The notes under the pieces: generated by a model
What the model was told of the DNA's origin: nothing
The model's database searches: none
Seen by the model: the letters and a program-made list of their open reading frames with translations, nothing else
Translations under genes and position numbers: made by a program
Part shown: piece by piece, positions 27,075-36,475 of the stretch
Position numbering within the stretch: the stretch's first letter is position 1
Layout of the letters: each line of letters begins with the position of its first letter
Assembly (NCBI RefSeq): GCF_000231445.1
Contig: NZ_AGFR01000003.1
Location: forward strand, 907,376-971,375
Source: Commensalibacter intestini A911
GTDB lineage: Bacteria > Pseudomonadota > Alphaproteobacteria > Acetobacterales > Acetobacteraceae
Length of the DNA stretch: 64,000 bases
Direction of reading: 5' to 3'

Positions 27075-29234
27075 TTAAGCTATATTTTCAATAATTTCTT
27101 CATTCTCTTCTTCTATAAAATAAGTATTTGAAGAGACGATATGAAGCGACAATACTCGATCCGAAGCATTTTTATTACTTAAAGGTAAAACAGCATAACC
27201 TTTTGTCCAACGAGATGATACTTTTTTCTCTAGTGCATGCCATCCTGATAAATTAGATTTAAACAAATGATCTGTTATTTTATAAACCCTATTCGTTGTC
27301 ATAATAAGAATATCAGCAATTTCAACCCCTAAATAGTGGCGATTATCAACAAAAGGTCCTATCGTATCACAAAGACGACTAACTCTCGAAGCTATGTTGA
27401 CTGTATCTATACCTGCTGGAATATTAAATAAATATTTTCCATTAGTCTCTGAGAAGGCATAAATCTCCTGACCTAATGGCGTTATTAAATGTAATTTTGA
27501 ATCATTAGTTAATGTTTTATGAGAAACAACGATATCTTTTCCCATCGCCACCATGGCACGATCATTAATTTGATGATAAATTGGTTCAACAACTGAGCGT
27601 TCCACCGTCAAAGGATGACATGAATCTTGTACCCATGACTTTATTACTGATGGTTTACTAAATAATACAAAATCACCATCTTGTTTAAAACTATGGCGAT
27701 TTCCTGTATCTAAATAACTTTCTGTTAACATACCATTAGCGGTAATAACCGAATGTTTTTTTGTTTCAATATGATAATACGTATATTCAGTTATAGAATG
27801 ATCATAGAAAATTGTAGAGCCATTAACTAACATACGTACAGGAATAAACCGTCCGTCAAAGAATAAACAATGCTCTGCAGTAATCAACAAATCTTCATGT
27901 GGAACACCATCTGAAACAGCATCTTTGACAATACGAACTGGATAACCTGCCTCATCATCAGGCAACCATGGTTTTACCGTAGCTTTTTTATTTCCTACCC
28001 ATTTAACACGACTAGCAACCTCTTGATTAGATGCATAATCAAATGTCATAATTTCGTCGCCAATGCGGATATCTTCAATCAATTGCTCCCCATCAAGCAT
28101 CTTTATTAAAGAACCAGATAAAAAACAGACCTCATAAGTAAGACTACCATCTGCAGCAGTTCCTAATGAATAACCAATTTTTTCAGCACCAGCAATATTT
28201 AAGATGATTGCTTTATTATTAGTTAACGTAAGATTAACAGAATTACCTTTAACTTCTACGCTTGTAACATCTTTTTGTTGAACACCAGCAATCTTAATCA
28301 CATCAGAGTTGCCTTGGCCTGTCCCGTCAAAACCAGTAATACTGGTAACAAGCGTTCCGCCATTCTCTAAACCAGTGATCGTTAAGCCACCATTCGTATT
28401 TCCAGAAAGATTAATAGTCCCGCCTGTATAAAGAACATTACCTGCAGAATAATAGCTAGCTTGACTGATCCCAGCATCAAGCGTTGCATAACCACCATCT
28501 CCCAGTTGTATATCCCCTAATATCGTAGCTCCACTAGAAACAAATAAATGCCCACCACTACCAATCGACGTTACCGCCCCACTCATGCCATATAAATTAC
28601 TAGTAATTAAATTCGCACCACTAGAAACTGTTAAATTACCTCCATTATTAACAATTGTATTCCAAATATTACCTCCAGAATATCCTATAAGTTTACCCCC
28701 GTTAGAAACATTCGTATTACTTACAAAACCTTGAGAAACAGCTATTAAAATGCCTCCACTAAGAATAGTGGTATGATCAGTACCACCCTGCACTTTTACT
28801 GTTTGTTTTCCGCCATTATATATAACAGCATTACTTGCTTCTGCACGATTTGTAACAACTTGAGAGCCATAAATCTGAGCATTGTAGGATTCTGAATATT
28901 CTCCATTTTGTTGTGTAAGATTAGTACCTACATATTCTATCCCACCCTTTTTAATCGTAACGTCATAAGATGATGCTTCCCAAGGCCCAACTGGACTATC
29001 ACGACCATACGTAGCCATCATACCACCGCTATTAATAATTACATTAGATGTAAAACCTGAATAATTATCAACTTTACCACCACTATTAATCATAATGTTA
29101 ACAGCAGAAGCAGATGCATCAAGTGTTAAGGTTTCTCCTTTAGCAATTGTCTTATAAACTGTACCTGCTCTATTCATAGGCTCATTACTATATGATTGTT
29201 GTGATGTTCCTGAACTTACCGTCATATCAACCAC
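27075..29234 (-). CDS. Hint-domain protein with N-terminal beta-helix-like repeats (1)
   Basis: 719 residues. Residues about 30-270 are built of short degenerate repeats rich in N, S and G (for example VIINSGGMMATYG, TNVSNGGKLIGYSGG), like the passenger repeats of AIDA-type surface proteins. A Hint (hedgehog/intein) domain begins with the nucleophile Cys370 in CFLSGSLIKML and runs to about residue 520, with ITAEHCLFFDGRFIPVR and TESYLDTGNRHSF. A conserved C-terminal region of about 180 residues follows. No signal peptide is clear, so an unconventional route is likely. Such proteins are common in acetic acid bacteria; function unknown. Confidence 0.85.
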   Translation of the reverse strand: MVDMTVSSGTSQQSYSNEPMNRAGTVYKTIAKGETLTLDASASAVNIMINSGGKVDNYSGFTSNVIINSGGMMATYGRDSPVGPWEASSYDVTIKKGGIEYVGTNLTQQNGEYSESYNAQIYGSQVVTNRAEASNAVIYNGGKQTVKVQGGTDHTTILSGGILIAVSQGFVSNTNVSNGGKLIGYSGGNIWNTIVNNGGNLTVSSGANLITSNLYGMSGAVTSIGSGGHLFVSSGATILGDIQLGDGGYATLDAGISQASYYSAGNVLYTGGTINLSGNTNGGLTITGLENGGTLVTSITGFDGTGQGNSDVIKIAGVQQKDVTSVEVKGNSVNLTLTNNKAIILNIAGAEKIGYSLGTAADGSLTYEVCFLSGSLIKMLDGEQLIEDIRIGDEIMTFDYASNQEVASRVKWVGNKKATVKPWLPDDEAGYPVRIVKDAVSDGVPHEDLLITAEHCLFFDGRFIPVRMLVNGSTIFYDHSITEYTYYHIETKKHSVITANGMLTESYLDTGNRHSFKQDGDFVLFSKPSVIKSWVQDSCHPLTVERSVVEPIYHQINDRAMVAMGKDIVVSHKTLTNDSKLHLITPLGQEIYAFSETNGKYLFNIPAGIDTVNIASRVSRLCDTIGPFVDNRHYLGVEIADILIMTTNRVYKITDHLFKSNLSGWHALEKKVSSRWTKGYAVLPLSNKNASDRVLSLHIVSSNTYFIEEENEEIIENIA

Positions 29235-29270
29235 GTTTATTTCTCCTTGATTATTATTTGTTTAATTAAC

Positions 29271-29747
29271 TTACGCACTAAAGACACATGTTAGTTGTGC
29301 AGAACATAAAGAATGAAAATGCACATTAAAACCAACATAAGCTGGAGAAACATCTTTCGTAATATCAAGCTTTTCGACATCTAGTGCATGTATAGTCATA
29401 ATATAACGATGTTTCACACTCGGAGGTGGAGCTGCTCCGCCATATTCATAAAAACTAAAATCATTACGAACTTGAATAGAGCCTTCTGGCATACCTTTGC
29501 TAGAGGCTCCTTCTTCTAAATGAGTTACTGTTGCGGGAATATTCGCAACAACCCAATGCCACCATCCACATCCCGTAGGCGCGTCAGGATCAAAACACGT
29601 AATGACAAAGCTTTTAGTTCCTTGTGGAGCATTCTCCCAAAATAATGAAGGCGATAAATTGTCTCCATCTTGACCCATCCCATTAAAACGCTGCGCCTTC
29701 GGCATCATATCTCCATCTTTATAGGAGTTACTCCATAATCTAAACAT
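29271..29747 (-). CDS. PEBP-family protein (YbhB/YbcL type)
   Basis: 158 residues from ATG 29747, which has AAAGGA upstream; the frame reaches 24 codons further without a better start. The phosphatidylethanolamine-binding/Raf-kinase-inhibitor fold is marked by SPSLFWENAPQGTKSFVITCFDPDAPTG, the WWHWVV strand, and YGGAAPPPS with HRYIMTIHAL. Bacterial members have no agreed function. It lies 36 bases upstream of the Hint gene on the same strand and may be cotranscribed. Confidence 0.9.
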   Translation of the reverse strand: MFRLWSNSYKDGDMMPKAQRFNGMGQDGDNLSPSLFWENAPQGTKSFVITCFDPDAPTGCGWWHWVVANIPATVTHLEEGASSKGMPEGSIQVRNDFSFYEYGGAAPPPSVKHRYIMTIHALDVEKLDITKDVSPAYVGFNVHFHSLCSAQLTCVFSA

Positions 29748-30268
29748 TCTTTGATCCTTTGCTACTTTAATGAAAATCTTTTGTGATAATATACCTTTAT
29801 ATTCAAAATAATTAATCAATTATTTGTTTTTCATCACTTTATTTTTTAAGTCATTGATTTTAATTCATATCATTATACTAAAAAATATTAGTATAAAAAT
29901 GTAAGAAATATCAGTATCTATGTGTATATAAAACTGCAGAATCAATGATGAATATCAAAGGTTCAGAAAGCATTCTTATAATTGGTAAGGTCTTTTCTAT
30001 TCATTTAGATCCAAGCTATCTATCTCTTGGAGTAAGACCTCAGCCTTATTTCTGAATATAGATCATGCATTATTTAACTTTTTAAGGCAAAAAATATATT
30101 GTTATCGTTACTGCATTAGTAAAAGCAACTTCAGAGGCATCAAAGAAATAGAAAAGAAGAATGAATTGCTGATATTCTCTACTGTGAATAGCTTATTGAG
30201 AAAAAATAAAGCTTCTAAGCTTTATTTTAAAACAAAGCTTAGAGCGGAAAAACTTAACTTTAAGTCAC
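29748..30268. other. Gene-free stretch upstream of the PEBP gene and downstream of galM
   Basis: About 520 bases. Apart from the galM hairpin near 30205-30242 I see only short frames with stops and no protein I recognise. It may contain decayed coding DNA, but nothing supports a call. Confidence 0.5.
30205..30242 (-). terminator. galM terminator with two overlapping hairpins
   Basis: AATAAAGCTT (30205-30214) pairs with AAGCTTTATT (30217-30226) and on the minus strand is followed by a T-rich run. CTAAGCTTT (30215-30223) can instead pair with AAAGCTTAG (30234-30242). The two stems share bases and exclude each other. Confidence 0.6.
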
Positions 30269-31357
30269 TTATGCAACAACAGAAAAGCGATAAATTGTTT
30301 TTTCATCAAAAAGTTCATTAGGCTTTAAAACTGTTGAAGGAAAATTTGCATGATTAGGACTGTCTGGATAATATTGAGGTTCAAAAGCAATCCCTTCACA
30401 CTGACGATAAGCCTTCCCAGAATATCCTTTTAAATTCCCTTTTAATGCATTCCCCGTATAAACTTGCATGCCAGGAAGAGTAGTAAATAAATCTAATTTA
30501 CGACCACTTTTTTCATCATACAATTCCGCGGCTGGGCGAGCAGATTCATTAGGATAACCATCTACTACCCAATTATGATCATATCCAATAGCTTTGAAAA
30601 GCTGATCAAAATCATCACGAATATGACGTCCAATATGTGTGCTTTGTCTAAAATCCATTGGAGTATTCGCAACAGGAGCAATTTCACCAGTAGGAATCAT
30701 ATTCTTATCAACAGGCGTATAATGACTGCTAAATAATTGTAGTCGGTGATGTTCAATAGAACCATTACCCTCACCTGCTAAATTAATATAGCTATGGTTA
30801 GTCAAATTAACGACTGTTGTTTTATCTGTTTGAGCCTGATAATGCATTGTAAATTCATTGTTATTATTTAAACTATAAATAACACGAACTGATAAATTTC
30901 CAGGAAACCCTTGATCCCCATCTTTACTTTCTAGTGACAAACGCACAGAAACTTGTTCATCAGATTGTTGTAAAATTTCTGCTTGCCATATACGTTTATC
31001 AAAACCAACCAGACCACCATGTAAACAATTAGGCGTTTCATTCAAAGCAAGAGCATATTCTTTTCCATCCAAACAGAATTTACCTGCGATACGATTAGCA
31101 TAACGCCCAATTAGAGCACCGAAGTAAGGTCTAGCCCCTGGATCATTTTCATATTGCTCTAATGTTGAAAATCCTAAAACAACATTCTCAAAATGACCAT
31201 GTTTATCAGGAACCATAATAGAGGTAATGGCACCACCATATGTAATAAATTTAACCTCAATATTATTTGCATTCTTTAAAGTAAATTCCTTAACAACCTC
31301 ACCAGTTGCTGTTTTTCCATAAACACGTTCATTTACAATAAATTGGCTATTACCCAT
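30269..31357 (-). CDS. galM: Aldose 1-epimerase (galactose mutarotase)
   Basis: Interconverts the alpha and beta anomers of galactose/glucose ahead of GalK. 362 residues. Landmarks are NCLHGG near residue 113, the catalytic NHSYINLAGEG (His), and the C-terminal GIAFEPQYYPDSPNH carrying the catalytic Glu. No signal peptide, so cytoplasmic. Unlike many bacteria it is outside the gal operon and on the other strand; divergent from a FUSC transporter gene. Confidence 0.93.
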   Translation of the reverse strand: MGNSQFIVNERVYGKTATGEVVKEFTLKNANNIEVKFITYGGAITSIMVPDKHGHFENVVLGFSTLEQYENDPGARPYFGALIGRYANRIAGKFCLDGKEYALALNETPNCLHGGLVGFDKRIWQAEILQQSDEQVSVRLSLESKDGDQGFPGNLSVRVIYSLNNNNEFTMHYQAQTDKTTVVNLTNHSYINLAGEGNGSIEHHRLQLFSSHYTPVDKNMIPTGEIAPVANTPMDFRQSTHIGRHIRDDFDQLFKAIGYDHNWVVDGYPNESARPAAELYDEKSGRKLDLFTTLPGMQVYTGNALKGNLKGYSGKAYRQCEGIAFEPQYYPDSPNHANFPSTVLKPNELFDEKTIYRFSVVA

Positions 31358-31556
31358 GATCGCTTTTCCTTTTTTACAATCATTATAAAATAAGAATAGT
31401 ATGACTCATCTTTTCAAATTATCGTTATATAATTTCAATCACATTAAAGTGATATTTAATCTATTTCATAAACTTAAAAACATGAAGAATATTTTACTGT
31501 CTTAACAAAAATATGTTAACTTAGGTGACAACTACTTTTTAATGATATTTTAATAT

Positions 31557-33662
31557 ATGTTTTCATTTTTAAAACGATCCTCATTAAATTCACATTTATC
31601 AAATCTAAAATGGCTGTATGCGCCTACTCCATCAGCTATTGTTTTTGCATTACAAACCTCTGCTGCTGCTTTTGTCGGGCTATATATTGCTTTTTGGATG
31701 CAACTTGATTCCCCTTACTGGGCTGCAATTACAGTTTGGGTAGTTTCTCTTGCCACTCCAGAAGAAAATGATTCAAAAGCACATTGGTTGATTGTCGGAA
31801 CGCTTATTGGGGCAATCACAGGAATACTGATTGTTGCCGCCTTTCCCCAACAACCAGCTTTGTTTATTATATTAGTCGGTATGTGGGTATCGGGATGTTG
31901 CTTTATGTCTCGTTTTATGAGTAATTTTCGTGTGCATGCGTTTAGAATGGCTGCTATTACAGGCGCCTTAGTCGCTCTTGACTCAGTTTCCAACCCCAAT
32001 AGTTGTTTTGATGTTGCCTTCTCAAGAGGATCTTATGTCATTCTCGGTGTCTTTCTTCAAAAACTTTTCTCTTCTATCTGTGTAGGAGATAGACTTCATA
32101 TTCGTGTGGAGTGGTTGCAAAAAAAACTTACTGAAAATGTAAATACAACATGTCTAATGTTTTCAAATTTCTTTGCTGGCAATAACGATAATCTCAATAA
32201 AAATAAATCTATATTTCTTAATATTTATGATCTTAACCAACAATCTGAATTTGTTGATTTAGCAGCTGAATCTCGTAGCCATTTAGGTGCTCACGGACGT
32301 ATGACATTATCGATTGCAAATGGTATTTTAATTAAAATTTTTTGCTTAGAAAACTTACTAAAAACTTCTCCAACTCATAAACAACTAGGCGATTTACCTA
32401 ATCGGCTATCTGCTTTTTTTATTGAACTCCCTAAACTTATTATTTCCCATCATAATACGTCTTTCTTAACCAATACATTTGAAAAAATTCAACAACATTT
32501 TTATGAAAAACTTGAAGAGTTAGGATCTACGTTTATTCATCCAGATAAAAATAATTCTGCTAAAGAGGCTGAATTCTACTTTACACATTGTGCAATCATC
32601 TATGATATTTTAACTGAAATAGAATTACTCTTTCAACATTTTAATGCACATATTCGTCCTAACCAATCTATTTATTCTAAAATCTATAGTTATACAAATT
32701 TCTACAAAGCATTCTATACATGGTTAAGAATATTTAGTGCTATTCTTATCGGAGGCATTATTTGGGAAATTACAGCATGGGAGAACGGGTCTCTATTTAT
32801 CCTCTTTATCTGTATTTTATCTTGTATCATTCATCTCACAGATCTTCCCAGACCAGTCTCTATTGGCTTTTTTAAAGGCACTTGTTTTGCAATTTTTGTA
32901 ACCTCATTAATCAATTTTGTTTTTATTCCTAAATTTTATACAATAGATGGCCTTGCCTATCTTCTAATAATTTGTATGGTAGTCGCTGGGCTTGCTGTAT
33001 CCAAAGGAGTCATGCGTATCAATACAATTGCCTATAGCATTTTCTTTTTTGTGCTGGTTCAATATAATAATCAACATATTATCAACGAGACCACTTACTT
33101 TAATATGGCATTATGCGTTTTTATGTCAGCCGCTTTTATCACCTTAACAACCTTTCTGATCTTTCCTTTTTCAGATAAAAATGAATCTTATTTTGCTTGC
33201 AAAAAACTCATTAAAAATGTTCAGCAATTAACATGGAATGTCCGTCAAATCCCTTCCACACAAGAATGGATTGCAGCAGAAAGTTGTAACCTAGTTTATA
33301 TGTTAAGACATATCACAAAGCGCCCTCAAGAAGAGCAAAATCAGTATTTTTTTGGTGCATTAGCGTCCATCTCTATTGGTATTCAACTGATCAAAATACG
33401 CTTATGTATTACAGATAATAAAATGCTTTCTAAAGAATTCAAAAGACTTTTCAAAGATTTATGCAAGGCAATTAGAACAAGACACCCTAATCAAAAGAAA
33501 ACTCATCTATTATACTATCAACTCATTGATTATATTCAACAACAAGAGAGTAAAAAGGAATATGTTCATATACTGGCTTCGCTCTGCATTCTTAAAAGCC
33601 AGTTAAAAAATTATGAGGATTTTATTATCATCACAAATCGATCTAGACTATTTATAGAATGA
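31557..33662 (+). CDS. FUSC/AaeB-family inner-membrane transporter
   Basis: 701 residues. Two blocks of about six transmembrane helices (residues about 25-180 and 395-540) are each followed by a soluble region, the layout of FUSC-domain proteins (YccS, AaeB aromatic acid exporter). The N-terminal block contains PYWAAITVWVVS, typical of the family. There are no partner AaeA/AaeX-like genes next to it. The substrate is unknown; export of aromatic or fusaric-type acids is the family precedent. Confidence 0.85.
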   Translation: MFSFLKRSSLNSHLSNLKWLYAPTPSAIVFALQTSAAAFVGLYIAFWMQLDSPYWAAITVWVVSLATPEENDSKAHWLIVGTLIGAITGILIVAAFPQQPALFIILVGMWVSGCCFMSRFMSNFRVHAFRMAAITGALVALDSVSNPNSCFDVAFSRGSYVILGVFLQKLFSSICVGDRLHIRVEWLQKKLTENVNTTCLMFSNFFAGNNDNLNKNKSIFLNIYDLNQQSEFVDLAAESRSHLGAHGRMTLSIANGILIKIFCLENLLKTSPTHKQLGDLPNRLSAFFIELPKLIISHHNTSFLTNTFEKIQQHFYEKLEELGSTFIHPDKNNSAKEAEFYFTHCAIIYDILTEIELLFQHFNAHIRPNQSIYSKIYSYTNFYKAFYTWLRIFSAILIGGIIWEITAWENGSLFILFICILSCIIHLTDLPRPVSIGFFKGTCFAIFVTSLINFVFIPKFYTIDGLAYLLIICMVVAGLAVSKGVMRINTIAYSIFFFVLVQYNNQHIINETTYFNMALCVFMSAAFITLTTFLIFPFSDKNESYFACKKLIKNVQQLTWNVRQIPSTQEWIAAESCNLVYMLRHITKRPQEEQNQYFFGALASISIGIQLIKIRLCITDNKMLSKEFKRLFKDLCKAIRTRHPNQKKTHLLYYQLIDYIQQQESKKEYVHILASLCILKSQLKNYEDFIIITNRSRLFIE

Positions 33663-33677
33663 TATATAAATCGACCA

Positions 33678-34427
33678 TTATACATTTGGCAAAAGTTTCT
33701 TTACTCTTTCCAATAAAGATATTCTTGCATTAGGAATAGGCCTATTCTTTAGAAAAAAAACATGCTTTTCTAGAAAATACCCAGTAAGCAATAATCCATC
33801 ATACCAATCTTGATGCGTTCCTTGATCTGTATCATCAATAAACAAAGCTGGTAATCGAAATAAGCGAGGTTTCCACTCTCCAGCCATTGCTTCTATAACG
33901 ACCTTACCTGTTTTAGGCGAAACCCAATAGGTTTCTTGCGCTCCATATTCCTGACAGACCGAAAAATCCAATCCATAACCTAACTCAGCCAGCAATAGAA
34001 CCTCCCAACGCAATAATTGAGAAAATGCTTTTTCTTCTGCTTCTTGAGGATCTAAACTTAAGTAGGTTAAAATTTTAAATAATAACCGTGCAATTTCTGG
34101 AACTGGTTGCCTTTCTATCAAACTACCTTCTGCCACAGCACAAATTGAAGATAAAATAGAAAATGCAAATGGAAAGAAAGCTAGAGAGGCAAAATTTGCT
34201 CTAACGAGTTCGCCTTTAAAATGTCCCAGCTGATCTTGTAATTTTGCTGACCACTCAGCTGCAATGAAATTACCCATTTGCCATGTAGAGGATTGTTTAC
34301 GAGCCCCCATTGCTCGGACTAAGCCACGATATAACCCTTGATCGATAGATAAGACACTAACGATCCCATCGACTTCACCATAATGGCGTGTGCTTAGAAT
34401 AATAGATGGAGAAGCCCATTCAAGCAT
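33678..34427 (-). CDS. recO: DNA repair protein RecO
   Basis: RecO loads RecA on SSB-coated DNA together with RecR. 249 residues: an N-terminal OB fold (ASPSIILSTRHYGEVDGIVSV, then GLYRGLVRAMGARK), a helical middle and the C-terminal region. Cysteines of a zinc site seen in some RecO are not evident. It lies 26 bases after tsf and may be the third gene of rpsB-tsf-recO, an unusual partner, as pyrH or frr more often follow tsf. Confidence 0.92.
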   Translation of the reverse strand: MLEWASPSIILSTRHYGEVDGIVSVLSIDQGLYRGLVRAMGARKQSSTWQMGNFIAAEWSAKLQDQLGHFKGELVRANFASLAFFPFAFSILSSICAVAEGSLIERQPVPEIARLLFKILTYLSLDPQEAEEKAFSQLLRWEVLLLAELGYGLDFSVCQEYGAQETYWVSPKTGKVVIEAMAGEWKPRLFRLPALFIDDTDQGTHQDWYDGLLLTGYFLEKHVFFLKNRPIPNARISLLERVKKLLPNV

Positions 34428-34453
34428 GAGCTCCTCCCTTCTTTAAAAGAAGA

Positions 34454-35359
34454 TTAGCCTTTAGCAGCTTGAGCAACTTCAGCAGCAAAATCTGATTCTT
34501 CTTTTTCAATGCCTTCACCAAGGTGGAAGCGTTCAAAAACAACTAATTTAGAACCGCTTTTGTCAACAACAGCTTTCACTTTGTTTTCGCCATCATGGAT
34601 CCATGTTTGTTCAAGCAATACAACTTCTTCGTAGAATTTACGAATACGACCATCAATCATTTTTTCAATGATATTATCTGGTTTTCCAGAAGCACGAGCT
34701 TGTTCAATGAAAATAGCTTTTTCACGTTCTAATGCATCAGAAGACACTTCTTCAATGCTTAGTGCAATTGGACGAACAGCAGCGACTTGCATACCGATCT
34801 TACGACCTAAATCTTCTAGATCAGCAGATGCAGCAGGAGCTTCTAATGCAACCAATACAGCAATTTTACCAACGGTTGGACGTAATGCAGCATGAACATA
34901 GCTAGCAACAACACCAGAACCAACTTCTAAAACGCGAGCACGACGAATAGTCATATTTTCGCCAATGGTTGCAATTAAAGAGGTTAAGTTATCAGCAACA
35001 GTTTTACCATTTTCCATAGTTGCATTTTTCAATGCTTCTACGTCATCACCTGTTGTTAATGCAACTTTTGCTACATCTTCAACAAATTGTTGGAACTGTT
35101 CGTTACGAGCAACGAAGTCTGTTTCAGCATTAATCTCAACAACAGCAGCTTTGTTACCAGCAGTTGCAACACCAACAAGACCTTCAGCAGCAACACGACC
35201 TGATTTTTTCGCAGCTGTTGCAAGCCCTTTTGTACGCAACCAATCGATTGCTTCTTCAACATTACCAGCAGTTTCATTCAGTGCTTTTTTACAATCCATC
35301 ATACCAGCACCGGTTTTTTCGCGTAGTTCTTTTACTAACGCAGCTGTAATTTCTGCCAT
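34454..35359 (-). CDS. tsf: Elongation factor Ts
   Basis: Guanine nucleotide exchange factor for EF-Tu. The start at ATG 35359 follows GAGGAAAAA; the frame extends 20 codons upstream but without similarity. From that start 301 residues: [20 protein letters not shown] (UBA-like domain), [17 protein letters not shown] and the core repeats. Downstream of rpsB as in most bacteria, separated by about 110 bases. Confidence 0.97.
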   Translation of the reverse strand: MAEITAALVKELREKTGAGMMDCKKALNETAGNVEEAIDWLRTKGLATAAKKSGRVAAEGLVGVATAGNKAAVVEINAETDFVARNEQFQQFVEDVAKVALTTGDDVEALKNATMENGKTVADNLTSLIATIGENMTIRRARVLEVGSGVVASYVHAALRPTVGKIAVLVALEAPAASADLEDLGRKIGMQVAAVRPIALSIEEVSSDALEREKAIFIEQARASGKPDNIIEKMIDGRIRKFYEEVVLLEQTWIHDGENKVKAVVDKSGSKLVVFERFHLGEGIEKEESDFAAEVAQAAKG

Positions 35360-35471
35360 TTTTTCCTCTTTTTTCAAACGCAGAAGCGTCCCGATATATT
35401 CGAGACGCCCATTTATCATTATTCAGGCAAACTCAAGAATGACTTTGCCTATATCAAGATGACTATGATAA

Positions 35472-36254
35472 TTAAGCTGGAATTTCTGCTGTTTCTTCAA
35501 CAGTTTCCATCATGACTTCAGGAGGTAATTCTTCTGATGCACCAAAGTCTTGACCTGAAGCACCAAGTTCAGCAGAAATACCATCTAAAACAGCACCAGC
35601 AACAAGCTCACAATAAAGATTAATAGAGCGTAATGCATCATCATTTCCAGGAACTGGATAGGTAATTCCTGCTGGATCTGAGTTACTATCCAAAATAGCA
35701 ATAACAGGAATACCTAATTTATTTGCTTCTTGAACAGCTAATTTTTCTTTGTTTGTATCAATAATGAAAAGAATGTCTGGAAGACCACCCATTTCTTTAA
35801 TACCACCCAAAGAGCGTTCCAATTTTTCACGTTCACGTGTTAATTGTAATACTTCTTTTTTAGTCAAACCAGCGGTATCCCCATCAAGGGTTTCTTCGAT
35901 TTGACGTAAACGTTTAATAGAGTTGGTAATTGTTTTCCAGTTGGTAAGCATACCGCCCAACCAACGATGGTTTACATAATATTGACCACAACGTTTTGCT
36001 GTATCAGCAACGATTTCAGCTGCTGTACGTTTTGTTCCAACAAAAAGAACACGTCCACCATTAGCAACAGTATCACGAACAGCGTGCAATGCGCGATCCA
36101 ACAAAGGAACGGTTTGTTGTAAGTCGATGATGTGAACTTGGTTACGAACCCCAAACAAAAATGTAGACATTTTTGGGTTCCAACGACGGGTATGATGTCC
36201 AAAATGAACACCAGCTTCTAATAATTGACGTAGGGTAAAATGTGGCATCGCCAT
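35472..36254 (-). CDS. rpsB: 30S ribosomal protein S2
   Basis: 260 residues. [19 protein letters not shown] at the N-terminus, [20 protein letters not shown], and [15 protein letters not shown] with [13 protein letters not shown] identify S2. Start at ATG 36254, or the second Met two codons on. The first gene of rpsB-tsf. About 220 bases lie between this gene and the convergently placed end of the next Hint gene; part of this should be the rpsB leader and promoter. Confidence 0.97.
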   Translation of the reverse strand: MAMPHFTLRQLLEAGVHFGHHTRRWNPKMSTFLFGVRNQVHIIDLQQTVPLLDRALHAVRDTVANGGRVLFVGTKRTAAEIVADTAKRCGQYYVNHRWLGGMLTNWKTITNSIKRLRQIEETLDGDTAGLTKKEVLQLTREREKLERSLGGIKEMGGLPDILFIIDTNKEKLAVQEANKLGIPVIAILDSNSDPAGITYPVPGNDDALRSINLYCELVAGAVLDGISAELGASGQDFGASEELPPEVMMETVEETAEIPA

Positions 36255-36419
36255 TTGACGTGCTTCCTTTCTTTCTGGTTAAACCTCCGTAAAGCGCCGA
36301 TCCATATTTCAGGCACCAGTGGCAAAAACTTTACGTGTGAATTTATCGAAAATTTTCGATAGCCTCTATATGAAAGAAATTATAAAAAAAATCAAGTCGT
36401 TATTTAACGAAAAAGTAAT

Positions 36420-36460
36420 AAAAGATATAGAAGGCAGAAATATAGCACTCTATATCTTTT
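36420..36460 (-). terminator. Possible terminator of Hint-domain gene 2
   Basis: Perfect 11-base arms AAAAGATATAG and CTATATCTTTT with a 19-base loop, just after the stop at 36476. The following T run is interrupted, so confidence is limited. Confidence 0.45.
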
Positions 36461-36475
36461 ATGTAGACACGATAA

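Noticed and set aside
29820..30204. Possible transposase or gene remnant
   Set aside because: Only short frames broken by stops; no motif or inverted terminal repeats found.
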